From NCBI GenBank assembly GCA_046328715.1, contig JAXLWB010000003.1:62001-126000 (forward strand): a stretch of DNA of 64,000 nt. The letters are read 5' to 3'. Shown here one piece after another: positions 34,728 to 43,868 of the stretch. The number at the start of each line of letters is the position of its first letter. The stretch's first letter is position 1. The notes under the pieces were generated by a model that made no database searches, was not told the origin of the DNA, and was given only the letters and a program-made list of their open reading frames with translations. This stretch comes from JAXLWB01 sp046328715 (GTDB taxonomy: Bacteria > Chloroflexota > Anaerolineae > Caldilineales > Caldilineaceae). The position numbers and the translations under genes were made by a program.

Positions 34728-36407
34728 TTACGCGTTCTTCCAGACTTCGTAGAGCAGATCGTAGCTGGTGGGATGGGCCTGGACGCCTTGGAATTCTTTG
34801 CGAGTAATGTTCCAGACCTTCTTCCAGTAGCTGATGAAGACCGGGCCACGCTGTTGCATGATATCTTCCAGTTGACCCATCAGTTCACGCCGTTTTTCTA
34901 CATCCAGCGTCTTTTCGGCCTGGCGCAGGATGGTGGTGAACTCTTCATCCACCCAGCGGGTTTCGTTCCAGGGAACCGGTTTGCCATCAGCGTCGGCAAT
35001 GTAGGCCAGCGGCAGTACCATCGTGCCGAGTGGGCGGTGAGTCCAGGCAGTGATGCCGAGATCGACTTCTGTCCAGCGATCCCAGTAGCCATTGGCATCA
35101 GTGATGTCGAGTTCGATATCAAAGCCGCCAGGTGCAGCCAATTCCTTGAGCGCCTGGGCGATCTTGTCTTCGCCTTCATCGTTCTTGGTCGCCAATTTTA
35201 CCTTGAGTGGCAATTCCACACCCTTCTCCTTGGCGTATTCGTCCAACAACTTCTTGGCACCTTCGGGATCATACTTAGGAATATCGCGCTTGGCATATTC
35301 TGGATGGGCAGGAGCGACATGGGCGTCAATCGCCAGGTCGCCTTGGCCCTTGTAGACCAGGTCGAGGATCTTCTGGCGGTCTTGCACCATCTTGAGCGCA
35401 TTGACGACACGGATATCCGTCCACGGATCCAAATCGACGCGCACGCGGCCCAACGACACCTGGGCGGTGCTGGCGGCATAGACAGCCAGATCAGCATTGT
35501 CTTTGAGTGCTTCCCAGTCGGAGGCAGTCGGGTTGTAGAGGGAATCGACTTGACCGCTCAGCAAAGCAGCCACGCCAGCATCGTGGTCAAGCGAGACATA
35601 GTTTAGCGTATCAAGGTAGGGCAATGAACTGCCATCGGCGGCCTTACGCCAATAGTCCTTGCGCGCCTCAAAGACCGCACGTTCGCCTTCTTTGTATTCC
35701 TTGAGTGTAAAGGCCCCTGTACCAATCGGTGATTTGATGAAGTCGCCTTCAAAGCTGCGGTGCAGAATGATTGCAGGATAGTGGAAAAGGTGCTCAGGAA
35801 TACCGATGTTGCCACTGTTCAGATGCAGCTTGATCGTGTAATCGTCCACTTTTTCGACGCTGTTAATGCCATCCAGATAGGACATCAAACCAAGAATAGA
35901 GGAGCCGACATCAGGATTCAGCCATTCGCCAAAGGTGAACATGACATCATCGGCAGTCAATTTGTCGCCGTTGTTGAAGGTGACATCTTTGCGCAGATAG
36001 AGTGTCCACTCAGTGACGTCATCGTTGGCTTCCCACTTGTCGAGTAGGTAGGGGCGAGTGATATTGTCGGAACCAGTTTCAGTTAGATATTCACCGACCT
36101 GACGTACGATATTTGCGCCTTGCACCCAAGAGAGGCGGGCCGGATGATCGATCAACTGTAACTGCATGGCGCTAGTCCAGCTACCACCACGCTTGACACC
36201 ACCTGCGGGGGCAGCAGCCGGAGCAGCGGCACTATCGCCCGTGGGGGCACCGGCAGGCGGAGCGCAACCAGCCATCGCGTAGGCCATCGTGGCCGAAGTT
36301 CCGAGCATGGTAGCTAGCCAAAGAAATTCGCGGCGGCTCACCTTGCCCTTACGCATGTCGCTCGCAGCGTCAAGCACTGCCGGGTGGATGCGGTTTGGTT
36401 TATTCAT
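34728..36407 (-). CDS. Oligopeptide-binding lipoprotein (SBP family 5), Tat-type signal
   Basis: In this 559-residue protein the N-terminus has SRREFLWLATMLG, a twin-arginine export motif, followed by a lipobox AMAGC near residue 48, so it is probably folded before export and lipid-anchored. An Ala/Pro/Gly linker precedes the family 5 binding domain, with NGDKLTADDVMFTFGEW and SPIGTGAFTLKEYKEGERA. The ligand is probably a peptide or a related compound. It heads the operon with dppB, dppC and asnB. AAGGAGTG lies about 5 nt before the ATG. Confidence 0.9.
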   Translation of the reverse strand: MNKPNRIHPAVLDAASDMRKGKVSRREFLWLATMLGTSATMAYAMAGCAPPAGAPTGDSAAAPAAAPAGGVKRGGSWTSAMQLQLIDHPARLSWVQGANIVRQVGEYLTETGSDNITRPYLLDKWEANDDVTEWTLYLRKDVTFNNGDKLTADDVMFTFGEWLNPDVGSSILGLMSYLDGINSVEKVDDYTIKLHLNSGNIGIPEHLFHYPAIILHRSFEGDFIKSPIGTGAFTLKEYKEGERAVFEARKDYWRKAADGSSLPYLDTLNYVSLDHDAGVAALLSGQVDSLYNPTASDWEALKDNADLAVYAASTAQVSLGRVRVDLDPWTDIRVVNALKMVQDRQKILDLVYKGQGDLAIDAHVAPAHPEYAKRDIPKYDPEGAKKLLDEYAKEKGVELPLKVKLATKNDEGEDKIAQALKELAAPGGFDIELDITDANGYWDRWTEVDLGITAWTHRPLGTMVLPLAYIADADGKPVPWNETRWVDEEFTTILRQAEKTLDVEKRRELMGQLEDIMQQRGPVFISYWKKVWNITRKEFQGVQAHPTSYDLLYEVWKNA

Positions 36408-36752
36408 AGTTCACTCCTTAGGAAAATAGTATTCAATTTACGTATCGCATGCGAACTGGGTTAAATCTGTACGTGGCATTCTCTCGTGGAATGGCTGTCA
36501 TCCACCGGAAGGTATGCCGCAAGGGCGGTCAAATGGATGTCAGTTGATTGGATTGGGAGTTTGAGAGAACTTGTCGTTAACCCGGTTGCAGAGTATAACA
36601 TAATCAACAAAAATATGCCAAACGAATTCTTTAGTCAGGCTGATTCGCAGTGCAAGGAAGGGATGACAGGATGAAGGGATAACAAGGTAACAGGGTGAAA
36701 GATGTACTACATTTCGTCATCTTGTCATCCCTTCATTTTGTCACTTTAGGCT
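36408..36752. other. Intergenic region between divergent genes
   Basis: The binding-protein side has a weak promoter on the minus strand: TTCGCA (36455-36450) and AATACT (36433-36428), 16 bp apart, with the 10-bp palindrome TCGCATGCGA (36445-36454) at the -35 side. The other side ends in a word-repeat hairpin (36655-36743). A 62-codon open frame at 36486-36674 has no ribosome site or protein-like composition and is not taken as a gene. Confidence 0.35.
36655..36743. repeat. GGATGACAGGATGAAGGGAT word-repeat stem-loop
   Basis: AAGGGATGACAGGATGAAGG on the left faces CATCTTGTCATCCCTTCAT on the right, with AACAAGG words between. It ends 9 nt before the start of the reductase gene. Confidence 0.75.
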
Positions 36753-37775
36753 ATGAACGCTTTAGTTACAGGTGCAACAGGTTTTCTTGGCGATGCGCTA
36801 GCTCGCCGTCTCCAGCAGACAGGCTGGCAGGTTACAGGGTTGGGGCGAAACCCAACGGTTGGTAAAGAATTGAGCGATCGTGGCATCCGATTTATTCAAG
36901 CCGACTTGCGTGATCGCCAGGCGATCATCAAAGCTTGTGCCGATCAGGAGATTGTCTTTCACTGTGGCGCAGCGGTGGGCACTTGGGGCGATTCTCAGTA
37001 CTTTTACGATGTCAATGTGGGCGGCACAGACAACATTGTGGCAGGCTGCCAGCTATCTGGCACCAGGCGACTGATCTACGTCTCCACGCCAAGTATCTAT
37101 TTTTCCACGCAAGATCGTTTCAATGTCAAGGAGGACGATCCGCTGCCGTCGCCGATCAATATCTATGCCGCCACCAAACTGACTGCCGAACGGGTGATTG
37201 CCCGCGCCCACCGTGATGGACTCCCCGTGATCTCGATTCGTCCACGCGCCATCTTTGGCCCTGGCGACACGACCATCTTCCCCCGCATCCTGACCGCCCT
37301 TCAGTCTGGCAGATTGCCAAGAATCGGTGACGGCAAAAATGTTCAGGATTTGAGTTATATCGACAATGTGGTTGATGCGCTGCTGCTATGTGCCGCTTCG
37401 CCAGCCTTCACGTTGGGGCGAACATACAACATTAGTAACGGTCAACCCACACGAATCTGGGAAGTAATTGACCGCCTCTGTCGTGAGTTGAGTCTTCCTA
37501 TGCCTACACGAAAAGTACCGCTTGTACTGCCATTTGCCTTGGCCAGCCTGCTAGAACTTTCCTACAAACTGTTGCGCATCTCACAAGAACCACCGATCAC
37601 GCGCTACTCGATCAGTATGCTGGCGCGTTCAATGACGCTAGACATCTCCTCTGCACGGCGCGACCTGGGATACGTACCAAAAGTGAGCGTAGAGGATGGG
37701 ATTGAAAGATTTATCGGCTGGTGGAAAATCCAAGAAGCTAGATTAGGGAATCAGCACAACCAGGCGAAAGCCTAA
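36753..37775 (+). CDS. NAD(P)-dependent reductase, extended SDR / 3beta-HSD type (OleD-like)
   Basis: This 340-residue protein has a nucleotide-binding TGATGFLG at residues 7-14 and Tyr-Lys catalytic residues in NIYAATKLTAERV near residue 143. The fold includes RPRAIFGPGD and QDLSYIDNVVDALLLC, typical of the 3beta-hydroxysteroid dehydrogenase-like subgroup that includes OleD. OleD reduces the 2-alkyl-3-oxoacid made by the OleA condensing enzyme. A KAS III/OleA-like gene lies 5 kb downstream on the same strand, which supports, but does not prove, this role. Its 3' end overlaps the convergent CHAT gene by 33 nt. Confidence 0.8.
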   Translation: MNALVTGATGFLGDALARRLQQTGWQVTGLGRNPTVGKELSDRGIRFIQADLRDRQAIIKACADQEIVFHCGAAVGTWGDSQYFYDVNVGGTDNIVAGCQLSGTRRLIYVSTPSIYFSTQDRFNVKEDDPLPSPINIYAATKLTAERVIARAHRDGLPVISIRPRAIFGPGDTTIFPRILTALQSGRLPRIGDGKNVQDLSYIDNVVDALLLCAASPAFTLGRTYNISNGQPTRIWEVIDRLCRELSLPMPTRKVPLVLPFALASLLELSYKLLRISQEPPITRYSISMLARSMTLDISSARRDLGYVPKVSVEDGIERFIGWWKIQEARLGNQHNQAKA

Positions 37776-40280
37776 ATTATCGTTACGGTCACTTGGTTCA
37801 GCCTTGAAACGATCGGCGCTGCGCACAAAGAGGGATCGATTGGACCACGAACCGCCACGCGTTACACGGCTGCCTTCAGCCTCTACATCTTCACGCCGAT
37901 CATCCGACTTGTAGGGGTATGCCCTAAACAATGTGTACATCCATTCCGATACGTTGCCAGCCATGTCCAATGCGCCGTAAGGGCTGCTGTTTGTAGGATA
38001 GTGACCAACAGGCGCGCTTTTGCTAAATCCATCGTTCCCATCCATCGCTTTCCAGCCGTAGGGACAGTTGAGATCGCAATAGTTCGCTTTATTGCTGTCA
38101 AATGAATTACCCCACGGATAGAGCAAACCATTTTCTCCGCGAGCTCCTTTCTCCCATTGCACTTCCGTCGGCAGCCGAATATCCAATCCGCTGTGGGTGG
38201 CTAGCCAAGCCGAGAAGGCCATGGCTTCGTACCACGAAATACAGACAACGGGTTGATCGGCTTGGTTCAATTCGGAATCGCTCCAACAGCCAGGTTGGGT
38301 TACCTGTGTGCGATTGCGCCACGCCCAGCCAGCGGCTGTCCAGTAGGCTCGATTGTTGTAGCCATCGCCTCCCACAAATGGACGATAAGTCGCATTGGTA
38401 ATCTCCGTTTGACTCAGCCAATAGGCGGCAGTTTTGTTCATGTGGGCTGGCTTTTCATCATCCGAAGCATCAAGATCGGCGTTGCTACTGCCCATCAAGA
38501 ACTCTCCTGCTGGCACAAAGACAAAGAGAAGTCCGCTTTGAGGCTCGCGCCAGGTTGTACCGATTTGGACGTTCTCCGCTGGGCTGGTCAGTTTAGAAAG
38601 GGCAACTGTAACCGCCGGTGTTGGCTGTTTGGCGAAGGTTGCAGTCGGCTGCACTGGCTGAATCACGAGCGGTTGCGCCGTCGGGGTCCAGGTAGAATAG
38701 GAAGTTGGCGTCAAGGTCGGGCGAGGGGTAGCAGTGTCACTCGCTGTGGGGGTTGGGGTCGCAGTTGGAGTTGACGATTGGGTCCAGGTATTGGTAGGCG
38801 CGATGGTGGCGGTTGCAATCGCTTGTTTGGTGGCTGTCAAACCGGGGGGCGGAGTATCGGTCTGCTGTGGGGTAGGAGTCGCCAGGACGGCTGTAACAGT
38901 AAACGTTGGTGGCGTTGGGCTCCGTGTGGGCAAGGATAGATTAGTGGTAAATACAACAGACGTGGCCGGGATTGACAGATGTGGCAGACTGCTACTTCGC
39001 TGCCAAGTAGGCGAAGCCAACCAGCCAGTCAACAGGAGCAGCAGTAGACTAAACATCATGGCAACGCGCACGTAAAGCGTTACATGGGGAAGACGAAATT
39101 CAGAGGTTGGAATCAGGCGATACATCTCGCTTTGAGTTCTGCGCATCGCCTTTTGCAGCCGATTTTTCACCTTTGATTCTCGTGCTAAATCAAACAGACG
39201 CCCATCATTTGCCCGCATGTAGAGTACAGGAGTGCCCCATTCCACGTCATTGCCTTCCGCAAAGATTGCCTTGCGTGCCTCGGCCAGGGCAACATCAACC
39301 GACGTGCCCATCAGCAGCGCTTCGTAAAATGCCTGGGCCAGGGTGATCGCAGCCTGGTCGGTGATTTCAAACTGCATGGCAATCACTGCTGGCACTCCTT
39401 GCAGCACCAAATACTGCGCTACCCCGGCAAAGAGATCAGTCACTGCAGTACGCGCCCCTTCACAGGCATTGAGTAGAAGGAGTCGTAAGGAGGCATGGTC
39501 ATGCAACAACATGCCCAAATGTGTGCCGCTGATCCGGCGTGCTCGCCCATTTTCATCCTCAAGCAAGATCACCCCGGCCTGGCGCTCAGCATCATAGGCA
39601 CCGTGGCCGATAAAGTGGAGAATGTGAAACTGTTCTTTGAGCAACTTGCGCCGCAGTGCCGACAGGGTTCCCTGTTCCAGGCGAGTCAATTGCAGCAGCC
39701 CTCGCTCTTCGAGCTCTTTGACAGCGCCCTTGACCTTGCTCCACTCTTGCTCGACATTGAGCGGCGTATAATCACACGGGCTGGCAATCACCACCAACAC
39801 TTTGAGCGGCAATGTCACGGGCAGTGCCCGGCTGGGTTGTGGTAACTCGAGAAAACGAACAATCGGCGTACGATTAGAGTGAGAAAGAAAACGGCGATGG
39901 GTCGTGTCGTAGAGAAACTCCCAAGGCAGGTTGATCAGCGTGCTGTCCAGCCGCAGGCGTAGACGTAAGCCAGCGCCACGCTTTTCTGCCTCATCCAGAC
40001 TGCGCAGGAAACAACTTTGCACCTGATCTTGGAAGACGGCCTGGTAGAGCTGGCTGCCCAACTCGGTCACCAAACGCATTTGTGGCGAACCCAACCTGCG
40101 CACGCCAATCCGTGTCTGTCCAACGCTCAATACGAAGATATACAGATCTTTTTCGTCGAAGGGAAGGGTAAAGAGCGATTCTGCTTCTCCGGCGGGGGAA
40201 GCGAGCACACGAGCACGATACTGATTGCCATCGCCGCTTGCTTCAATTTGGAGATCAAAATCAAGATAGTTCATGATCAT
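37743..40280 (-). CDS. CHAT protease with membrane segment and FGE-like ectodomain
   Basis: Residues 1-370 of this 845-residue protein include a CHAT caspase-like domain with the His-Cys dyad His226 (LHFIGHGAYD) and Cys273 (LLLLNACEGA). A basic stretch leads to one membrane helix (about 403-422), then about 150 residues of Thr/Pro-rich linker. A C-terminal FGE-sulfatase-fold domain follows (about 585-845), ending TRGGSWSNRSLFVRSADRF and NLGFRLVVLIP. That domain lacks the two catalytic cysteines, so it cannot make formylglycine and more likely binds a ligand. Topology suggests a protease inside and a sensor outside. CHAT proteases are known effectors in bacterial immunity, for example Craspase. 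It lies alone on this strand within a plus-strand gene series. Confidence 0.85.
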   Translation of the reverse strand: MIMNYLDFDLQIEASGDGNQYRARVLASPAGEAESLFTLPFDEKDLYIFVLSVGQTRIGVRRLGSPQMRLVTELGSQLYQAVFQDQVQSCFLRSLDEAEKRGAGLRLRLRLDSTLINLPWEFLYDTTHRRFLSHSNRTPIVRFLELPQPSRALPVTLPLKVLVVIASPCDYTPLNVEQEWSKVKGAVKELEERGLLQLTRLEQGTLSALRRKLLKEQFHILHFIGHGAYDAERQAGVILLEDENGRARRISGTHLGMLLHDHASLRLLLLNACEGARTAVTDLFAGVAQYLVLQGVPAVIAMQFEITDQAAITLAQAFYEALLMGTSVDVALAEARKAIFAEGNDVEWGTPVLYMRANDGRLFDLARESKVKNRLQKAMRRTQSEMYRLIPTSEFRLPHVTLYVRVAMMFSLLLLLLTGWLASPTWQRSSSLPHLSIPATSVVFTTNLSLPTRSPTPPTFTVTAVLATPTPQQTDTPPPGLTATKQAIATATIAPTNTWTQSSTPTATPTPTASDTATPRPTLTPTSYSTWTPTAQPLVIQPVQPTATFAKQPTPAVTVALSKLTSPAENVQIGTTWREPQSGLLFVFVPAGEFLMGSSNADLDASDDEKPAHMNKTAAYWLSQTEITNATYRPFVGGDGYNNRAYWTAAGWAWRNRTQVTQPGCWSDSELNQADQPVVCISWYEAMAFSAWLATHSGLDIRLPTEVQWEKGARGENGLLYPWGNSFDSNKANYCDLNCPYGWKAMDGNDGFSKSAPVGHYPTNSSPYGALDMAGNVSEWMYTLFRAYPYKSDDRREDVEAEGSRVTRGGSWSNRSLFVRSADRFKAEPSDRNDNLGFRLVVLIP

Positions 40281-40335
40281 TGTTAGGTTAGCTTTCCGAT
40301 CAAAGATCCATGCAGCTCAACCTGAAGATCATTAT

Positions 40336-40364
40336 AGTATAAAGTTAACTTTTTATACCATAAT
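40336..40364 (-). promoter_or_regulatory. Possible CHAT gene promoter with near-palindrome
   Basis: On the minus strand TATACT (40341-40336) lies 17 bp from TTATGG (40364-40359). GTATAAAGTTAACTTTTTAT plus AC (40337-40358) is a near-palindrome that overlaps the -10 element and fills the spacer. The surrounding 40300-40540 is strongly AT-rich compared with the rest of the window. Confidence 0.35.
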
Positions 40365-40541
40365 CAAATATACGAATAAATTACGATACCTCTATTATCA
40401 ATAAACTATTTCCGGTGAAAATGAATTTCTCGACTCGAAATTATGGACAAAAGTAAAATTTATGAAATAATTATGTAAACAAGCTAATTGATTCGGTATT
40501 TGTCTTAATAACTTCATTGCATCCTTTTTTGTTCCAAGATC

Positions 40542-41387
40542 ATGACGTCAGCGACTCGTCTTACACTGTTACCAGCCGGCTACTGTACCCAAAATGAGAT
40601 GCTCGTTTTGCGCAGTGCATGGCGGACACTACGATTTCCAGCCCTAGTTGCCCTGATCGAACATCCGCGACATGGCAAACTTCTATTCGATACTGGCTAC
40701 ACCCATCGCTTCTTGATAGGAACCGAACGGTTTCCCTACCGCCTCTATCGCTGGCTGACTCCCGTCTTTCTGAAGCCAGAAGAAACTGTGGTCAACCAGT
40801 TGGCCGAGCGTGGCATCGAGGCCAGGCAGATCAATACAATAATCCTTTCTCACTTTCACGCCGACCATTTATGCGGCGTGCTCGATTTTCCCCAAGCGAA
40901 CTTCATTTACTTTGCCGACGCCTATGCCAGTGTCGCAGGCAAAGACGGCCTGGCAGCATTACGAGCAGCCTATCTGCCGGGGATGTTGCCGACCGACTTT
41001 GCCGCACGTTCCAGACCCATTTCGAACGCCCAGATGACTGTCTTGTCTCCACGCTATGCGCCCTTTGAGCGCGGAATTGATCTCTTCGGCGATGGCTCTT
41101 TGATTGCAGTGCCGATTCCAGGCCACGCAACAGGACAAATGGGCTTATTTGTCAATCGCGAGGAAGGTACAGCTTTCCTGGCTGCCGATGCAGTATGGCA
41201 CAGCCAGGCGTTTCGTGAGCAGATCCTGCCCCACCCGCTGGCACGACTGATCTTTGCCAACTGGCAGGACTATGTTGATTCTTTCAACAAGATTTGCCAA
41301 CTGCATCGGAACCGGCCAGACGTTCAGATCATTCCCTACCACTGCGAGGAGATCTGGCAACAGATTCGTCGGGGTGAGGATCTCTAA
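40542..41387 (+). CDS. Metallo-beta-lactamase-fold hydrolase
   Basis: In this 281-residue protein the metal site is in LSHFHADHLCG (His104, His106, Asp108, His109), with later metal ligands in VPIPGHATGQMG and FLAADAVWH. It should be a binuclear zinc or iron hydrolase acting on a thioester, lactone or phosphoester; the sequence does not show which. Only 6 nt separate its stop from the adenylating-enzyme gene, so the two are co-transcribed. In this context it may release or open an acyl intermediate. The start ATG follows an AT-rich region with no strong ribosome site. Confidence 0.85.
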   Translation: MTSATRLTLLPAGYCTQNEMLVLRSAWRTLRFPALVALIEHPRHGKLLFDTGYTHRFLIGTERFPYRLYRWLTPVFLKPEETVVNQLAERGIEARQINTIILSHFHADHLCGVLDFPQANFIYFADAYASVAGKDGLAALRAAYLPGMLPTDFAARSRPISNAQMTVLSPRYAPFERGIDLFGDGSLIAVPIPGHATGQMGLFVNREEGTAFLAADAVWHSQAFREQILPHPLARLIFANWQDYVDSFNKICQLHRNRPDVQIIPYHCEEIWQQIRRGEDL

Positions 41388-41393
41388 ATCAGC

Positions 41394-42761
41394 ATGCTTC
41401 ACCATCTTCTCGCTTCCTATGCCCGCACGCGCTGGCTCGATCGGCGATTTGCCAACCGTGCCGATTTACTCGCCTGGCAGGATCAACAGGTACAACAGTT
41501 CTTACCCCGCATCTTGCCTCGCTCGCCCTTTTATCGGCGGCACTTTGCCGGATTGGAGATTGCCAATTGGCGGCATTGGCCCACCCTTGATAAGAACCTG
41601 ATGATGGCAAACTTCGACTGCCTAAACACCGTGGGCGTCAAACTTGATGCAGCAATGGCCCTAGCAATGGAAGCAGAGCAAACTCGCAACTTTAGGCGCA
41701 AACTCAACGGCATGACCGTGGGGCTCTCTTCTGGCACATCGGGCAACCGAGGGCTTTTTCTGGCGACGGCCCGTGAGCAAGCGCAGTGGGCAGGTGCGGC
41801 GTTGGCCAAACTACTGCCCGCCCCGCTTTGGCAGCGCCAACGAGTGGCATTCTTTTTGCGTGCCAACAGTCCACTCTACGAGTCGGTGCGTTCTCGTTTG
41901 ATCGCCTTTCAGTTTTTCGATCTGCTCGACCCGCTGGAGCAACAGATTGCTCGGCTCAACCGCTTTCAGCCCACGATCCTGATTGGTCCGCCTTCGCTCT
42001 TGCGTCTGCTCGCCGAGGAGACCATCGCCGCACAAGGGGAAGCGCCGTATTTGAATATTCAGCCGAAAAAGATCATCAGCGTAGCTGAGGTGCTCGATCC
42101 GCTGGATGAACTCTTTCTGCGCACACACTTTGGACAAACGATCCACCAGGTCTACCAGGCGACGGAAGGATTTCTCGCCTCGACCTGTGAATTTGGCACA
42201 CTACATCTGCACGAAGAGCTTGTCGCATTTGATCGAGAATATTTGGACAGCACAGCCGCGCCAACCACAGCAGACACGCAGCGCAAGTTCATCCCGATTC
42301 TGACAGACTTCAATCGTACCAGCCAGCCAATCATCCGCTACCGTCTCAATGATATTTTGACAGAGCGTGCAGAAGCCTGCCCTTGCGGACGGGTGACCAC
42401 AGCGCTGGCACAGATTGAAGGGCGCAGCGATGACCTCTTCTATCTACCCAAAGTCAATCGCAGCCATGCCCAGGATTGGGTAATTGTCTTCCCCGATTTT
42501 ATACGGCGGGCCATGATCAGCAGTTCGCGCTGGATTTGGGAATATCGAGTCTGCCAGCTTGCGCCAGATCATCTTCAAGTTGCAGTACGTACAGAGGCCA
42601 TGGGGCAAGAGCAAGCAGAGGCCGCTGTCACTGCTGCGCTCGGCCAATTATGCAACCAACTCGACGCAGAGATACCAAAGATCGAATTTATCGAGTACAC
42701 TCCTCACAGTGGACTTAAGAAGTTGAAACGAGTTGAGCGAAGATGGACAGTGAATCAGTGA
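41394..42761 (+). CDS. F390 synthetase-like adenylate-forming enzyme
   Basis: In this 455-residue protein the nucleotide motif is LSSGTSGNRG near residue 112 and the acid-binding region is YQATEGFLASTCEFGTLH. IIRYRLNDI precedes a CxCG (ACPCGR). It resembles coenzyme F390 synthetase and phenylacetate-CoA ligases, a family often called F390 synthetase-related. It should activate a carboxylic acid as an adenylate, then pass it to a thiol or another acceptor. In ole clusters an adenylating enzyme (OleC) closes a beta-lactone, but this protein belongs to a different branch. It is operonic with the metallo-hydrolase. Confidence 0.8.
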   Translation: MLHHLLASYARTRWLDRRFANRADLLAWQDQQVQQFLPRILPRSPFYRRHFAGLEIANWRHWPTLDKNLMMANFDCLNTVGVKLDAAMALAMEAEQTRNFRRKLNGMTVGLSSGTSGNRGLFLATAREQAQWAGAALAKLLPAPLWQRQRVAFFLRANSPLYESVRSRLIAFQFFDLLDPLEQQIARLNRFQPTILIGPPSLLRLLAEETIAAQGEAPYLNIQPKKIISVAEVLDPLDELFLRTHFGQTIHQVYQATEGFLASTCEFGTLHLHEELVAFDREYLDSTAAPTTADTQRKFIPILTDFNRTSQPIIRYRLNDILTERAEACPCGRVTTALAQIEGRSDDLFYLPKVNRSHAQDWVIVFPDFIRRAMISSSRWIWEYRVCQLAPDHLQVAVRTEAMGQEQAEAAVTAALGQLCNQLDAEIPKIEFIEYTPHSGLKKLKRVERRWTVNQ

Positions 42762-42841
42762 GACAGTAAGTCAGTAGACAATAAGTCAGCGTCGAACAAC
42801 TCACTGTTCACTGCCTCACTGATTTACTGTACTACTGTCCT
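42748..42841. repeat. CAGTAAGTCAGTAGACA word-repeat stem-loop
   Basis: CAGTGAATCAGTGAGACAGT with further TCAGTAGACA words on the left faces TCACTGTTCACTGCCTCACT and GATTTACTG on the right. It overlaps the stop of the adenylating-enzyme gene. The same words recur at 46621-46697. Confidence 0.75.
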
Positions 42842-42872
42842 ATTGACTCCTGCGGAATACAAAGGAACGCCC

Positions 42873-43868
42873 GTGCAGCCATTGCCTTTGAAAATTGTCG
42901 GGGTAGGTCGTTATTTGCCCCGTCGCATCGTATCGAGTAGCGAGATCGAACATTTATGTCAGTTACCAACCGGCTGGGTCGCCCGCAACAGTGGCGTGTT
43001 GCAACGGCATTGGGCCAGTGATGAGGAGAGCAACTCCTTCATGGGCGCGCAGGCCGCCTGCGAAGCGATCCAGGATGCAGGACTTCGCCCGACAGAAATC
43101 GACCTGATCATCAACGCCTCTGGTTCGAGTGAACAGGCAATTCCTGATACAGGGCCTCTTATTCAACGTCAGATGGGCCTAGGTGCCTCTGGCATCCCCA
43201 GCATAACAATCCACGCTACCTGCTTGAGCTTTGTGGCAGCGCTGGACACAGCGGCCAGTTTGATCGGCAGTGGGCGTTATCGAACGATCCTGATTGTTAC
43301 GTCCGAGATCGCCTCACCGGGTGTCAATCCTGCCCAGGCCGAAAGTGCGTCATTGTTGGGTGATGCAGCTGCTGCGGTGGTTGTCACTCGTACTGGTGCC
43401 GACGAAAGTTCGGCACTGCTTGCTGCCCATATTGAAACCTACGGCGACGGCGCCCATCTGACCCAAGTGGCGGGCGGCGGAACCAAACGCCATCCCAACC
43501 GTCCCGACTGCCAACCGGTCGAAAACCTCTTTCACATGGAAGGTCGCGCCGTAGCGCATTTTGCCCTCCGTTATAGCGAAGCCTTCCTTGAGCGCCTACG
43601 CCCTGGTCTATCCACTTGCCTGGGCGAGATCAAGTTGGTCGTCCCCCATCAAGCGAGTCTGCTGATGATTCGTTCGTTGACGCGCTATGGCTGGCCCGCC
43701 GAGCAGATTGCAGTTTCACTGGATCGGCTGGGCAATTGCATCGCCGCCTCGATCCCTTGTACACTCTACGAAACAATCCGCGCGGGTCGAATCCAGCGCG
43801 GCGAGCAAATCCTGCTGGTCGGCACAGGAGCAGGGCTATCTTTGGGTGGAGTCATTCTGCGCTATTAA
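42873..43868 (+). CDS. Beta-ketoacyl synthase III / OleA-like condensing enzyme
   Basis: This 331-residue thiolase-fold protein has the FabH-type triad Cys117 (IHATCLSF), His259 (VVPHQAS) and Asn288 (LGNCIAASIP). It should join two acyl or malonyl thioesters by a decarboxylative or non-decarboxylative Claisen reaction. The residues around Cys differ from housekeeping FabH (ACAGF), and no fab genes are nearby, so a specialised role like OleA is more likely. The start is GTG 42873, because AAAGGA lies 6 nt upstream; TTG 42843 is less likely. It follows the adenylating-enzyme gene after a word-repeat hairpin. Confidence 0.85.
   Translation: MQPLPLKIVGVGRYLPRRIVSSSEIEHLCQLPTGWVARNSGVLQRHWASDEESNSFMGAQAACEAIQDAGLRPTEIDLIINASGSSEQAIPDTGPLIQRQMGLGASGIPSITIHATCLSFVAALDTAASLIGSGRYRTILIVTSEIASPGVNPAQAESASLLGDAAAAVVVTRTGADESSALLAAHIETYGDGAHLTQVAGGGTKRHPNRPDCQPVENLFHMEGRAVAHFALRYSEAFLERLRPGLSTCLGEIKLVVPHQASLLMIRSLTRYGWPAEQIAVSLDRLGNCIAASIPCTLYETIRAGRIQRGEQILLVGTGAGLSLGGVILRY

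Noticed and set aside
36486..36674. Open frame of 62 codons in the divergent gap
   Set aside because: No ribosome site and no protein-like pattern, and it runs into a word-repeat hairpin.
26777..40280. Diversity-generating retroelement with FGE-fold target
   Set aside because: FGE folds are common targets of such elements, but no reverse transcriptase or template/variable repeat pair is present in the window.
36753..43868. Standard ole (olefin) cluster
   Set aside because: OleA-like and OleD-like genes are present, but no OleB-type alpha/beta hydrolase is seen and the adenylating enzyme is not OleC-like, so the name is not applied.
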